From Fimbriimonadaceae bacterium (lineage in GTDB: Bacteria > Armatimonadota > Fimbriimonadia > Fimbriimonadales > Fimbriimonadaceae), in the NCBI GenBank assembly GCA_020847855.1, contig JADLBH010000002.1, positions 62,001 through 126,000 on the forward strand: DNA of 64,000 nt, in the 5' to 3' direction. The position numbers were made by a program, and so were the translations under genes. Positions 25,415 to 33,948 of the stretch are shown in pieces; the first letter of the stretch is position 1; the number at the start of each line of letters is the position of its first letter. A model generated the notes under the pieces. That model was not told the DNA's origin. It made no database searches and saw only the letters and a program-made list of their open reading frames with translations.

Positions 25415-25429
25415 ACCTTGGATCAAGGT
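25415..25429 (+). promoter_or_regulatory. Inverted repeat upstream of the PEP-CTERM gene (possible operator)
   Basis: ACCTTG-GAT-CAAGGT is a perfect 6-bp inverted repeat with a 3-nt centre. It ends 23 bp before the -10 box, where a -35 element or activator site would lie. No T tract follows, so a terminator for the upstream gene is less likely. Confidence 0.3.
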
Positions 25430-25452
25430 AGCGTTGGGCAGAGAAAGTGAGA

Positions 25453-25458
25453 TAGAAT
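25453..25458 (+). promoter_or_regulatory. -10 box (TAGAAT) with leader and Shine-Dalgarno
   Basis: TAGAAT lies 30 nt before the ATG, leaving a leader of about 24 nt that contains GAGGA at 25483-25487. No good -35 is visible at 17 bp. This is the conventional arrangement, unlike the neighbouring leaderless-type genes. Confidence 0.4.
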
Positions 25459-25488
25459 AGTCTGCGATGGGATCCGCCCATCGAGGAC

Positions 25489-26208
25489 ATGGCATTGAAA
25501 CGAATCTTTCTCCTTGCAATCGTCGCTGTCTCTGGGCTTGCGAACGCACAGAACGTCTTAGTCTGGTCAACGGGCAACTCCGGCGGAGCGACGAGCCAGG
25601 TCGCCGCCGACCTTATGGCCTCGGGCGCATTCTCCAGCGTGACGGGAATTGACGACGATACTGGCATGACCCAGCCGTTCTTGGACTCGTTCGACCGGGT
25701 GCTCTACTTCTCGAACACAAGCAGCAACCAAGACCCGACTACGGTCGGCAACCTCCTTGGAAACTTCGCGAGTTCTGGCAAACGGCTCGTACTGGCCACC
25801 TTCTCTTGGGCCGACCAAGGCAACAACACGCTCGCTGGCTCGATTTTGAACTACTCGCCGTTCGCGGTCAGCGGTTCAAGCCTGTACACCGACGTCACGA
25901 TTGGCTCGACGGATGGAAGCGCGTTCTGGAACGGCGTCAATTCGATCAACGGGTACTTCCACGACAACGTCGCTCTCGCGAACGGAGCCACGTTGCACGG
26001 TTCCTGGTCGGACGGGAGCGCGCTCCTTGCGTCCAACGGGGAGGTCGTCGGCGTGAACCTGTTCCCGGACGCGAGTTGGGGACTTGTGAGCGGCGACTAC
26101 AACCAGTTGTTCGTGAACTCACTGACGGCCCCGGTGCCCGAACCGGCCACGATGGTCGCGCTCGGGGCCCTCTTGCTACCCGCGCTCCGAAGACGGCGCT
26201 CGCGCTAA
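25489..26208 (+). CDS. Exported PEP-CTERM protein
   Basis: The 239-residue protein has a signal peptide (residues 1-20, MALKRIFLLAIVAVSGLANA). A body with a flavodoxin-like/GATase-like alternating pattern follows (NVLVWSTGN, VLYFSNTSS, RLVLATFSW), and a C-terminal sorting tail begins VPEPATMVALGALLLPAL and ends in an Arg-rich cluster. PEP-CTERM tails are recognised by an exosortase and serve export to the cell surface or matrix; no exosortase is in this window. Body function is unknown. Start chosen from the GAGGA Shine-Dalgarno. Confidence 0.85.
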   Translation: MALKRIFLLAIVAVSGLANAQNVLVWSTGNSGGATSQVAADLMASGAFSSVTGIDDDTGMTQPFLDSFDRVLYFSNTSSNQDPTTVGNLLGNFASSGKRLVLATFSWADQGNNTLAGSILNYSPFAVSGSSLYTDVTIGSTDGSAFWNGVNSINGYFHDNVALANGATLHGSWSDGSALLASNGEVVGVNLFPDASWGLVSGDYNQLFVNSLTAPVPEPATMVALGALLLPALRRRRSR

Positions 26209-26232
26209 GCGGAATCTTAGAAACGCGGTGTG

Positions 26233-26276
26233 GGGGCGGTTCGCGGAAACGATCCGCCGACCGCCCCTTGCTTTCT
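26233..26276 (+). terminator. Rho-independent-like terminator after the PEP-CTERM gene
   Basis: GGGGCGGT (26233-26240) pairs with ACCGCCCC (26260-26267), with an inner GCGG/CCGC pairing. TTGCTTTCT follows. The T tract is interrupted, but the same tail pattern (TTGCTTTC) follows the hairpin at 36920. Confidence 0.7.
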
Positions 26277-26441
26277 AGAAGGCGCACCGTATTCGGCACC
26301 GAGACCTGGTGCCCCATCCACGTCCGGCTTCACGTTGGGCCCAGAACGAACCGAACCTGACCTGGTATCTTCGCTCAGCCCCGAGAGGTTGGGGCGGGCC
26401 CTGCCGCCCGCCTGGTATTCGCGGGGAATCAGGAACCATCC

Positions 26442-26756
26442 ATGGCAGACACCCCGATAGTACGCATCCGTGTCCGGTCCTATGACCACCGTGCGCTCGA
26501 TTTGAGCACGAGCAAGATCGCCGAGACCGTGAAGCGGTCTGGCGCCCGCATCTCCGGCCCCGTGCCCCTCCCGACAAAGATCCGAAAGTTTTGCGTGATC
26601 CGCGGCCCCCACATTGACAAGGAGTCCATGGAGCACTTCGAGATTCGGCTCCACAATCGGCTCATAGACATCCACGAGCCCACGAATAAGACGGTGGACG
26701 CGCTCATGCGCCTCGACCTTCCCAGCGGCGTGGACATCGAGATCAAGTCCGTCTAG
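26442..26756 (+). CDS. rpsJ: 30S ribosomal protein S10
   Basis: The 104-residue protein is full length S10, with [40 protein letters not shown] and the C-terminal [11 protein letters not shown]10 is part of the small subunit head and, as NusE, of antitermination complexes. It stands apart from the usual rpsJ-rplC-rplD cluster, with a phosphotransferase downstream. The 5' leader (26280-26441) contains GC-rich stems around 26385-26420 and the short repeats GGTATC and GGTATT, but I cannot define a regulatory element. AGGA sits about 9 nt before the ATG. Confidence 0.97.
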   Translation: MADTPIVRIRVRSYDHRALDLSTSKIAETVKRSGARISGPVPLPTKIRKFCVIRGPHIDKESMEHFEIRLHNRLIDIHEPTNKTVDALMRLDLPSGVDIEIKSV

Positions 26757-26774
26757 CGCCTCAACGACCCGGCG

Positions 26775-27770
26775 ATGACGACCGAGCAGGCGAAGGCCAG
26801 TTATGCTCGCCTTTCCGGTCGAGCCCAAAAGTCGGGCCTGGAGAGCCTTGCGAGAGCGGTCCTCCCCGAGTTCGGCGTGGAGGCAGACCGCTTGCGCGTC
26901 CTGAACCATGCGTTCAACACGACCTTCCGCGTGGACGCAGAAGGGAGCAAGAAGTTTGCGCTCAGGATCAACGTGAACTCCCGCCAAACTCCCGCCAAGC
27001 TCTCTGCCGAAGCGGCTTGGGTGGAAGCCCTTGCCCAGGTCGAGGGCGTTCGCGTTCCGAGTCTAGTCCGAACCCTCGAGGGTCGGCCCTATGCGGAAGC
27101 TCCCTATCCCGACTCGGAGTGGCGGCTGACCGCCGTGCTCTACACTTGGTTGCCTGGAAGCTTGATCGGCTTCCGGGCACCGGTAGAGAGATATCGCGAA
27201 TTGGGGGAGATGGCCGCTTGCATCCACCGCCATGCCGCGGCGTGGAGCATGCCGATGGGTGCCGAGCTTTATCCGTTCCAAGACCCCATCGCCGGTTACC
27301 CCTGGGCGTTGCCTCAGCTCCCCGAGTTCCGAGAGGTGTACCTGCGAGCGGAGCGAGTGCTCGACCGCTTGCGACGCAACCCCGCCCGGCCGATCCACTA
27401 CGACCTCCATCCTTGGAACATCATGCTCTGTCGGGGCAAGGTCGCGATCTTTGACTTTGACGACGCCTGCCTCGGATGGCCCGAGCTCGACGCCTCTGTG
27501 GCCTCTTTCTACTACCGAAACAGCCCAGAGGATCGCGAGCGGGAAGCGGCGTTCCTCGAGGGGCTTGGCTTGGCTCATTACGGACTGTCAGGAGAGGAAT
27601 ACGAGGCGCTCGTGGCCTCGCGCCAGCTCCTTCTCGCGAACGACATGCTCACGAACCTGACCTCGAAGCTGCGGCGGCAGGCGGTCCCCTATGTCGAGAC
27701 GGCGCGGCTACGGTGCGCACATTTTCTAGAGTCCGGCACGTTCGACCGCAGCGTTGCCAGAGCTGGTTGA
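26775..27770 (+). CDS. APH/ChoK-family phosphotransferase (homoserine kinase II/SrkA-like)
   Basis: The 331-residue kinase-like protein carries the catalytic loop IHYDLHPWNIML (D210, N215) and the metal-binding FDFDD (D227, D229). The N-terminal lobe has FALRINVN, with a strand Lys replaced by Arg. Overall layout resembles the ThrB2/SrkA (Stress response kinase A) branch more than the aminoglycoside-resistance enzymes. The substrate is not evident. It begins 18 nt after rpsJ and may be transcribed with it. Confidence 0.8.
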   Translation: MTTEQAKASYARLSGRAQKSGLESLARAVLPEFGVEADRLRVLNHAFNTTFRVDAEGSKKFALRINVNSRQTPAKLSAEAAWVEALAQVEGVRVPSLVRTLEGRPYAEAPYPDSEWRLTAVLYTWLPGSLIGFRAPVERYRELGEMAACIHRHAAAWSMPMGAELYPFQDPIAGYPWALPQLPEFREVYLRAERVLDRLRRNPARPIHYDLHPWNIMLCRGKVAIFDFDDACLGWPELDASVASFYYRNSPEDREREAAFLEGLGLAHYGLSGEEYEALVASRQLLLANDMLTNLTSKLRRQAVPYVETARLRCAHFLESGTFDRSVARAG

Positions 27771-27904
27771 GTGCCCGCTTTTCTCCCCTAGAACTCGCAC
27801 AGTATCGTCCAATCGCCACCGAACGCCCTTACAGCACTGCCCCCTGATTCAAGCTGTCGACAAATCGCGGCTGGGTGATGGTAGAGCGGTCTACATTCGA
27901 GGGG

Positions 27905-27943
27905 GATTCGGGAACCTCGAAGGGGGTCAGTGCGTTCCGAATC
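27905..27943 (+). promoter_or_regulatory. Long inverted repeat upstream of an exported-protein gene
   Basis: GATTCGGGAAC (27905-27915) is complementary to GTTCCGAATC (27934-27943) with one bulged G and an 18-nt loop. It lies about 85 nt upstream of the ATG at 28029, in a 258-bp gap otherwise without visible genes. It could be an RNA leader hairpin or a protein-binding site; no T tract follows it. Confidence 0.35.
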
Positions 27944-28028
27944 AGAGCACGTTGGACTGCGCACCAAGGATCACGCCCGCCCCTGCCAGGGAAGCAGCGC
28001 CAGGGTGCGTTGAATCTGGAGAACCACC

Positions 28029-29081
28029 ATGAACCCGAAGAGAGCCTGTCTCATCACCGTCGTCACCCTTTTCGCCCTCGATGCGGCAGCCCAGATCACG
28101 CCCGGACAGGTGGACGACTTCGAGGATGGCACGGTGATGAACTGGGCCGGTGGCGACTTTCCCGTGAACATGCCGGACGGCGGCCCCAACGGTACCGGGG
28201 ACAACTTTTTGCAACTCAGCTCGGATGGTGGGCCCTTCTCGGGTGGCAAGCTCGCCGCGTACAACCTCACCCAATGGGCAGGGGACTGGGGTGGGGTAGG
28301 CGTGGAGTCGGTCAGCGGGTTCTTCCGAAACCTCGGTGCTACCGACATTCACCTTCGCCTCGTGTTGTTCGACTCCGGCATACCCCAAAGTCGCTGGACC
28401 TCGAACAGTGCCCAGATACTGGCGGTCGGCTCCGGTTGGGTGGAGCTCACGTTCTCCGTGCTCGAAGCCGACCTCACCAGGGTGCAAGGCACGGGAAGCT
28501 ACGCAGTTTTGATCGGTAATGTGGATCGTTTGATGTTTCGTCATCAATCGGGCCCGCCCGCCGCTGGCGGACAGTCCACCGTGGCAACCCTGGGGATGGA
28601 CGTGATCCGGGCGATTGGCCCGGAGACCGTCGTGCCCACCGGGTTCCAGACGGTTTTCGGCAGGTTGGACGCGGGCAACCTCGCCAGCCTGTTCAGCGAT
28701 GATGACGACTACTTGCGCCACTGCAAGTTCATCGTTCCAAACACCACGGTGCCACCGATTCAAGTCATGGTGAACGGTACGACAACGAAAACAAGCTCGA
28801 CAGGGATCGCGGCCACCCTTCGCGGCCGCATGGCGACGGTGGGGGCGTTCTCGGTCACGTTAGAACAGCGCAATGCGGTCTCGGGTGCATTCGAGGACGG
28901 AACAACGGCAGCGGTGAACACGAACGAGAGCACCGTGACCTCGAACTCCACCGGCAACCACAGCGAGAAGATCGGTTCTGGCGGGTCGCTCACTGCCCGC
29001 TATAGCCTGCGGCAGACCGGGCCGAGCGCGGTCTCACTGTTCTGCTTCAATGCGGACCAGTTCGGGTGGATTGTCCGCTAA
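28029..29081 (+). CDS. Exported CBM11-like protein with a C-terminal domain shared with another exported protein
   Basis: The 350-residue protein has a signal peptide (residues 1-21, ending in AAAQ). Residues 25-195 look like a carbohydrate-binding jelly-roll (VDDFEDGTVMNW start, then a W-E-L-T-F strand), similar in outline to CBM11/CIA30. Residues ~201-350 form a domain also found at the C-terminus of the gene at 34530: GRLDAGNLASLFSDD, YLRHCKFIVPN and YSLRQTGPSAVS. No PEP-CTERM or other sorting tail is present. GGAG about 8 nt before the ATG supports the start. Function is unknown. Confidence 0.7.
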   Translation: MNPKRACLITVVTLFALDAAAQITPGQVDDFEDGTVMNWAGGDFPVNMPDGGPNGTGDNFLQLSSDGGPFSGGKLAAYNLTQWAGDWGGVGVESVSGFFRNLGATDIHLRLVLFDSGIPQSRWTSNSAQILAVGSGWVELTFSVLEADLTRVQGTGSYAVLIGNVDRLMFRHQSGPPAAGGQSTVATLGMDVIRAIGPETVVPTGFQTVFGRLDAGNLASLFSDDDDYLRHCKFIVPNTTVPPIQVMVNGTTTKTSSTGIAATLRGRMATVGAFSVTLEQRNAVSGAFEDGTTAAVNTNESTVTSNSTGNHSEKIGSGGSLTARYSLRQTGPSAVSLFCFNADQFGWIVR

Positions 29082-29110
29082 GGCCCGCGTTGTAGGGTAG
29101 AACCCAGGGC

Positions 29111-30490
29111 ATGAAGCAACCGCTCATGCTCGCCGCCCTCCTGCTCAGTTCGTTGGGCCAAAGCCAAGGCAACCCGGAGATCGTTGCCAAGGTCATCGAG
29201 CTCGGAAAGTCGGGAAACCAGACCCGTGCCCACCTCGAGTACCTGTGCGAGCAGATCGGACACCGGTTGACCGGCTCGTCCAATCTCCAGCGCGCGTGCG
29301 ACTGGACCGCGGCTAAGTTCAAGGAGTTCGGATGTCAGAACGTCCACCTCGAGCAGTGGGGCGAGATCCCAGTCGGGTTTGACCGTGGCTCCCGCCACAC
29401 GGGGCGGATGGTGAGCCCTAAGCCGCGCAACTTTGAGTTCACGACCCGATCGTGGACTGCCGGTACGGGTGGCCTAAGATCGGGCGGAGTTTTCGAGGAG
29501 CCCACAACGGTGGAAGCGTTGGCGAAAGCCGCCCCGAAAGGGAAGTGGATGATGATGCTGCCTCGACAGGGCGATGGTCTTCCGACCAAAGAGGTTCGAG
29601 ATGCCGTCCTTGCCGGGGCGCGGGCGGCGGGGATATTGGGAACCGTCGCGGCGAGCAGAAACGAGCTCGTGATCACGAGCGGCTCTTGGGAGAACCTCGA
29701 TTTCGCGAACCTGCCCACGAACGTGGACATCACGGTTCGCAAGAGCGACTTTGAAGCAGTGACCGAGGCGATGAAGGAAGGGGCCAAGCCCGTTCTTGAG
29801 TTCAACCTGGATCAGAAGTTCGTGAAAGGACCGATCCCCGTCTACAACGTGATCGCGGAGATCCCTGGTGCGAGCAAGCCCGACGAGGTCGTGATCGTGA
29901 GCGGCCACTTGGACAGCTGGGACGGTCCCGGCTCGCAAGGCACGTGCGACAACGGAACCGGCACGATGGTCGCCCTCGAGGCCGCTCGGCTGCTCATGGC
30001 GGCGGGCGCGAAGCCGGAGCGCACGATCCGGTTCATCCTCTGGACCGGTGAGGAGCAAGGCTTGTGGGGATCGAGGAAGTATGTCGAGGCGCACACCGCG
30101 GAGCTCCCGAAGATCAGTGCCGTGATCGTGGACGACGGCGGTACGAACTACTGCGGCGGACTCGTGGGCATCGAGTCCATGAAGCCCATGCTCGAACAAG
30201 CGATCGCCCCGCTCGCCGAGGCCTTCCCCGACCTACCCATGACGATCCGCGCCCAAGAGAAAATGCCCCAGGGCGGAGGAAGCGACCATGCCTCCTTCAA
30301 CCGTGCCGGCGTCCCAGGTTTCTTCTGGAACGAGACAGGCGTAGCGGACTACACCTACATCCACCACACGCAGCACGACAAGCTGGAGGGGGCGATCAAC
30401 CGCTATCTGGTGCAGAGCAGCGTGGCCTCGGCGGTCACCGCCTACAACCTGGCTTGTGCGCCGACCATGCTTCCTCGCCAGGGCGGCTAA
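29111..30490 (+). CDS. M28 family zinc aminopeptidase/carboxypeptidase Q-like
   Basis: The 459-residue protein begins with a likely signal peptide (KQPLMLAALLLSSLGQSQG). A PA-like insert domain (about 85-230) precedes the M28 catalytic domain. Metal ligands and catalytic residues are visible: H266 in SGHLDSW, D280 in TCDNGTG, E314/E315 in WTGEEQG, D341 in VDDGG and H419/H422 in IHHTQHD. Family members release N-terminal amino acids or dipeptides outside the cell. TAGAAC (29098-29103) lies 7 nt before the ATG. Confidence 0.9.
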   Translation: MKQPLMLAALLLSSLGQSQGNPEIVAKVIELGKSGNQTRAHLEYLCEQIGHRLTGSSNLQRACDWTAAKFKEFGCQNVHLEQWGEIPVGFDRGSRHTGRMVSPKPRNFEFTTRSWTAGTGGLRSGGVFEEPTTVEALAKAAPKGKWMMMLPRQGDGLPTKEVRDAVLAGARAAGILGTVAASRNELVITSGSWENLDFANLPTNVDITVRKSDFEAVTEAMKEGAKPVLEFNLDQKFVKGPIPVYNVIAEIPGASKPDEVVIVSGHLDSWDGPGSQGTCDNGTGTMVALEAARLLMAAGAKPERTIRFILWTGEEQGLWGSRKYVEAHTAELPKISAVIVDDGGTNYCGGLVGIESMKPMLEQAIAPLAEAFPDLPMTIRAQEKMPQGGGSDHASFNRAGVPGFFWNETGVADYTYIHHTQHDKLEGAINRYLVQSSVASAVTAYNLACAPTMLPRQGG

Positions 30491-30496
30491 CACCGC

Positions 30497-31387
30497 TTGG
30501 AGCCACGCCTCCCCATCCTCCTGAACGTTCGTTCTAGGCAGGGGAGGACGTGGGCCGAGCGCGCCCGGATCGCCTTTGAGACCGCGGGCATCGGGGTCCA
30601 AGATGTCTCCCTGTTTCAGCGGGTGGAAGCCTTGGTGGACCGGGCCCGAGCCCTCGTGGCGGAAGGATCGCCTGTGATCGGGGTGGGCGGAGGGGACGGC
30701 ACTCTGGGCGCGGCCTGCGGGGCCTTCGTGGGGAGCGAGTCGGCCATGATGCCGCTTCCTGCTGGTACCGGCAATTCCTTCGCCCGAGATCTGGGTATAC
30801 CGCGCGACCTTGATGAGGCGGTGAGGGCGGTCTCCCAAGGGGAGGTCCGCAAAGTGGACGTGGGCCGTGCGCAGGGAAGGTACTTCCTCAATGTTGCGAC
30901 GATCGGCCTCACGACCCTGATCGCCAAGAGCCTCGACCCCAGGCTCAAGCGCGCATCGGGGAACCTCGCCTACGCGGTGGCGATCCTCCGAGCGTTGCGC
31001 AAGTCTCGGCCTTTCGAACTTGCGATCACAACCGAGGAGGAGCAGGTCTCGATTACCGCCCTGCAAGCCGTGGTCGGCAACGGCAGGATCCATGGCGGCC
31101 CCTTTCCCCTCTCTCCCACTGCCGGGTTGGGACTGGGACGACTCAGCGCGTACGCCGTCCGCGCAGACAAAGCGTCGGATCTGTTGCGGTACTCCTTGAT
31201 GCTCTCCTTCGGCGGGCACGTCGCGTTGCGCGAGGTCTGGTGGGCGGAACCCGAGAGCTGCACGATGGTCGCACGGCCTCCCACCGAGATGACCGTGGAC
31301 GGCGAAGTGCTGCCCCCGGGACCGCTCCAGGCGGTGTGCCTACCCGGTGCGCTCCGGGTCGTCGCGCCCAAGCTCGCAGACCTTTGA
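30497..31387 (+). CDS. Diacylglycerol kinase-like lipid kinase (YegS/LCB5 family)
   Basis: The 296-residue protein has the DAGK catalytic domain: NVRSRQGRTW at the start, VIGVGGGDGTLGAACGAF (nucleotide loop GGGDGT), LPAGTGNSFARDLGIP, and the C-terminal beta-sandwich ending with FTVDG-type TVDGEVLPPGP. These enzymes phosphorylate diacylglycerol or related lipids. The start is TTG 30497, 6 nt after the M28 stop; no other codon nearby keeps the N-terminal strand. Confidence 0.88.
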   Translation: MEPRLPILLNVRSRQGRTWAERARIAFETAGIGVQDVSLFQRVEALVDRARALVAEGSPVIGVGGGDGTLGAACGAFVGSESAMMPLPAGTGNSFARDLGIPRDLDEAVRAVSQGEVRKVDVGRAQGRYFLNVATIGLTTLIAKSLDPRLKRASGNLAYAVAILRALRKSRPFELAITTEEEQVSITALQAVVGNGRIHGGPFPLSPTAGLGLGRLSAYAVRADKASDLLRYSLMLSFGGHVALREVWWAEPESCTMVARPPTEMTVDGEVLPPGPLQAVCLPGALRVVAPKLADL

Positions 31388-31460
31388 GGTGGGCTGGCCC
31401 AGGATCGCTCCGACCATGCGAGAATCCTCCCCGAATTGGGCCTGAGGCCGACCGCGGCCG

Positions 31461-32351
31461 ATGCCAATGATGGAAGCAATCGGTCAAGCCGCCATGCAGT
31501 TCCCACGCCTCCCAAGTCTCGAAGGAAAAGTCGCCCTGGTCACCGGGGCCTCGCGAGGTACGGGCAAGGGAATCGCCCTGGCCCTGGGCGCGGCAGGAGC
31601 CACCGTTTATGTGACGGGAAGGAGCATTCGCGGCGGCCAGCGCACCGAGGGCCTGCCCGGCACCGTGGAAATGACCGCCGAGGAGGTCACGAACCACGGT
31701 GGCTATGGGATCGCGGTGAAGTGCGACCACACCGTCCTGGGCGACGTCGAGCGTCTCTTCGAGAAGATCACGAAGAGCCACGACCGCTTGGACCTCCTCG
31801 TGAACAATGTTTGGGGCGGCTTCGAGCAGTTCGAGCCGAACGAGTTTTCGGCGCCCTTCTGGGAGCTGCCGTTCCGCCACTGGCACGGGATGTTCACGGT
31901 GGGCCTGCGCTCGCAACTGCTCGCGTCGCACTTCGCCGTTCCGCTCATGCTCAAGCGAAAGTCCGGTGTTATCGTGCACGTCACCGCCTGGGACGACTTC
32001 CACTATCTCGGCAACCTCTACTACGACGTCGCGAAAATGGCATTGAACCGAATGAGCTTTGCGATTGGGCTCGAACTGAAGGAGCACGGGATCGCGAGCC
32101 TCGCGCTCGCGCCCGGCCAGGTGCGCACGGAGCGGGTCATGGCGATGTATGCGACGACCGAGCGCGACTATCACAAGGAGCCGTCGTTGCGCGGGTCGGA
32201 ATCCACCGCCTATGCAGGCATCGCGGTAGCGCACCTAGCCGCAGACAACAAGGTCCTGGAGAAGACGAGCGGGATCTACCGAGTCGCCCAACTCGCCGAA
32301 GAGTACGGGTTCGAGGATATCGGCTCGGTCGTTGGGCCGACCGCCGCTTAG
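31461..32351 (+). CDS. Short-chain dehydrogenase/reductase (DHRS1-like)
   Basis: The 296-residue SDR has the cofactor motif TGASRGTGKGIA, NNVWGG in place of NNAG, and a Y-x-x-x-K pair in YYDVAKMALNRM. The NNVWGG motif and the long loop before it resemble the DHRS1 branch. The substrate is unknown. ATG 31461 and ATG 31494 are both possible starts; the later one begins just before the first strand (LEGKVALVTG). It is followed by the TIM-barrel gene after 23 nt. Confidence 0.85.
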   Translation: MPMMEAIGQAAMQFPRLPSLEGKVALVTGASRGTGKGIALALGAAGATVYVTGRSIRGGQRTEGLPGTVEMTAEEVTNHGGYGIAVKCDHTVLGDVERLFEKITKSHDRLDLLVNNVWGGFEQFEPNEFSAPFWELPFRHWHGMFTVGLRSQLLASHFAVPLMLKRKSGVIVHVTAWDDFHYLGNLYYDVAKMALNRMSFAIGLELKEHGIASLALAPGQVRTERVMAMYATTERDYHKEPSLRGSESTAYAGIAVAHLAADNKVLEKTSGIYRVAQLAEEYGFEDIGSVVGPTAA

Positions 32352-32359
32352 ATCCGGTC

Positions 32360-32365
32360 TATCCT
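32360..32365 (+). promoter_or_regulatory. Leaderless-type -10 box (TATCCT)
   Basis: TATCCT ends 9 nt before the ATG at 32375, in the 23-bp gap after the SDR gene. There is no Shine-Dalgarno sequence. Confidence 0.45.
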
Positions 32366-32374
32366 CTGCTTGTC

Positions 32375-33124
32375 ATGCCGACCCCCGTCGCGCTCCAGCT
32401 TTGGTCTGTTCGAGAGGACTGTGCCCACGATTTCTTGGGAACCCTCACCGCCGTGGCCGAGATGGGCTATGACGGCGTCGAGTTTGCCGGGTACCACGGT
32501 GTCTCGGCGCCCGCGTTATCCAAGGCGCTCTCCGATCGAGGACTGACCGCTCCCAGCGCCCACACTGCTTGGGCGAGCCTTCAACCCGACACGATCGAGG
32601 CGACGATCCTCTTTCACAAGACTCTCGGTTGCCCGCTCTTGATCGTGCCTGGCATCGCGCCGGAGATGAGGGCTACGAAGGACGCATGCCTGGAGACGGC
32701 GGATCGGTTCACTTCCGTCATGGAGCACCTCCGAGCGGAAGGGTTGCGGTGCGGTTATCACTGCCACGCCGCGGACATGCAACCGCTCCCAACGGGCGAG
32801 CGGCCCTGGGACGTCATCGCACAGAACACTCCCGACGACTTCGTCCTCCAATACGACACCGCCAACGGCATGAGCGCAGGGGCGAGCCCGTTTCAGCCGA
32901 TCCTCGACTATCCTGGACGGACGAAGTCCCTCCACGTCAAGGAGCACTCCGCTCCCGAGGCAGGCGCGGTGATCGGGGAAGGCGAGGTGCCTTGGAGCGA
33001 CGTGCTTGCAGCCGCGAAAGACGCCGAGTGGCTCGTGGTCGAGCACGAGCAGTACGGCTCGCGAACCCCGCTCGAAGGAGCGCGGCTCTGCCTCGAGGGA
33101 CTACGAGCCCTTCAGGGCTCGTAG
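32375..33124 (+). CDS. Sugar phosphate isomerase/epimerase (AP endonuclease 2-type TIM barrel)
   Basis: The 249-residue protein matches the xylose-isomerase-like TIM barrel: LQLWSVRED at the start, MGYDGVEFAGYHGV, GYHCHAADMQPL, LQYDTANG, and SLHVKEH with a late EHEQY. The His, Asp and Glu on the strand ends are the usual metal ligands. Family members act on sugars, inositols or their phosphates; specificity cannot be called. The last 13 nt overlap the convergent carbon-nitrogen hydrolase gene. Confidence 0.85.
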   Translation: MPTPVALQLWSVREDCAHDFLGTLTAVAEMGYDGVEFAGYHGVSAPALSKALSDRGLTAPSAHTAWASLQPDTIEATILFHKTLGCPLLIVPGIAPEMRATKDACLETADRFTSVMEHLRAEGLRCGYHCHAADMQPLPTGERPWDVIAQNTPDDFVLQYDTANGMSAGASPFQPILDYPGRTKSLHVKEHSAPEAGAVIGEGEVPWSDVLAAAKDAEWLVVEHEQYGSRTPLEGARLCLEGLRALQGS

Positions 33125-33948
33125 ATTCCGGGCTGGCGGGTCGCGAAGGTGTCCGTCTCATATTCGCCAGGGATCACGACGCGAGTCTTCGACCTGGCGG
33201 CGGGAAGGTCAAGGTCCGCCCAGATCAGCCCTTCTTCTCTTTCAATGCGGGCCAACTGCTCACCGTCTGGGCCGTGGATCGCGCTCTGGCCGATGAACTC
33301 CACCCCTCCGTGCTCGCCACAGCGGTTGCACGTAGCGAGGAACACGCGATTCTCCGAGGCTCGCGTGGGGACATAGTGCAAAGGGGTTCGATCGGCACCG
33401 TTGGGCCAGTTCGTCGGTAGGGCGATCAACTCAGCGCCACGGAGCGCAAGGGTGCGGCACACCTCAGGGATTCTCAGGTCGAAGCAGATCGCGACCCCAA
33501 TCCGGCCCTGCGAGGTCTCGAAGACGGGCAGGTCCCGGCCTGGTTTTGCGAACCGGTCGAACCCGAGCCAGGGCAAGTGGGTCTTGGTATAGCAGCGGGG
33601 CGCCCGGCCAGGTTCGAGCACGGCGGCGGCATTGTAGAGTCCATCTCGATCATGTCCCGCGAAGCCCACGATCGTGACGATCCCGGCCCGCCCGGCCTCA
33701 TTTTCGAGGGCCGCGAGGTGCGTACCCAAAGACTCGAACGATCCCTTCAGCCCTCGCTCCACGCTTAGGGCCAACCCCCTGGCCTCTGCTTCGCTCCGAA
33801 CCACGTAGCCCGTCAAGAAGCACTCGGGGAGCACAAGGATCTGAACTCCGGCTTGTGCAGCCTCGCGCACCGCGCTTACTGCCCGGTCGAGATTGGCACT
33901 TGTGTCCCCTTCGGCGACCTCCAGCTGCGCACAACCGATCCTGGTCAC
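33112..33948 (-). CDS. Carbon-nitrogen hydrolase (nitrilase superfamily amidase)
   Basis: The 278-residue protein has the Glu-Lys-Cys triad: E42 in LPECFLTGY, K122 in YTKTHLPW and C155 in VAICFDLRIPE. The best match in outline is N-carbamoylputrescine or omega-amidase-like enzymes. The GTG start overlaps the accB stop by 4 nt (GTGA), so translation is coupled with accB, which is not a usual pairing. The 3' end overlaps the convergent TIM-barrel gene by 13 nt. Confidence 0.88.
   Translation of the reverse strand: MTRIGCAQLEVAEGDTSANLDRAVSAVREAAQAGVQILVLPECFLTGYVVRSEAEARGLALSVERGLKGSFESLGTHLAALENEAGRAGIVTIVGFAGHDRDGLYNAAAVLEPGRAPRCYTKTHLPWLGFDRFAKPGRDLPVFETSQGRIGVAICFDLRIPEVCRTLALRGAELIALPTNWPNGADRTPLHYVPTRASENRVFLATCNRCGEHGGVEFIGQSAIHGPDGEQLARIEREEGLIWADLDLPAARSKTRVVIPGEYETDTFATRQPGIYEP

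Noticed and set aside
26775-27770. Aminoglycoside resistance gene
   Set aside because: The APH fold is present, but the overall pattern is closer to homoserine kinase II/SrkA-like proteins. There is no mobile context.
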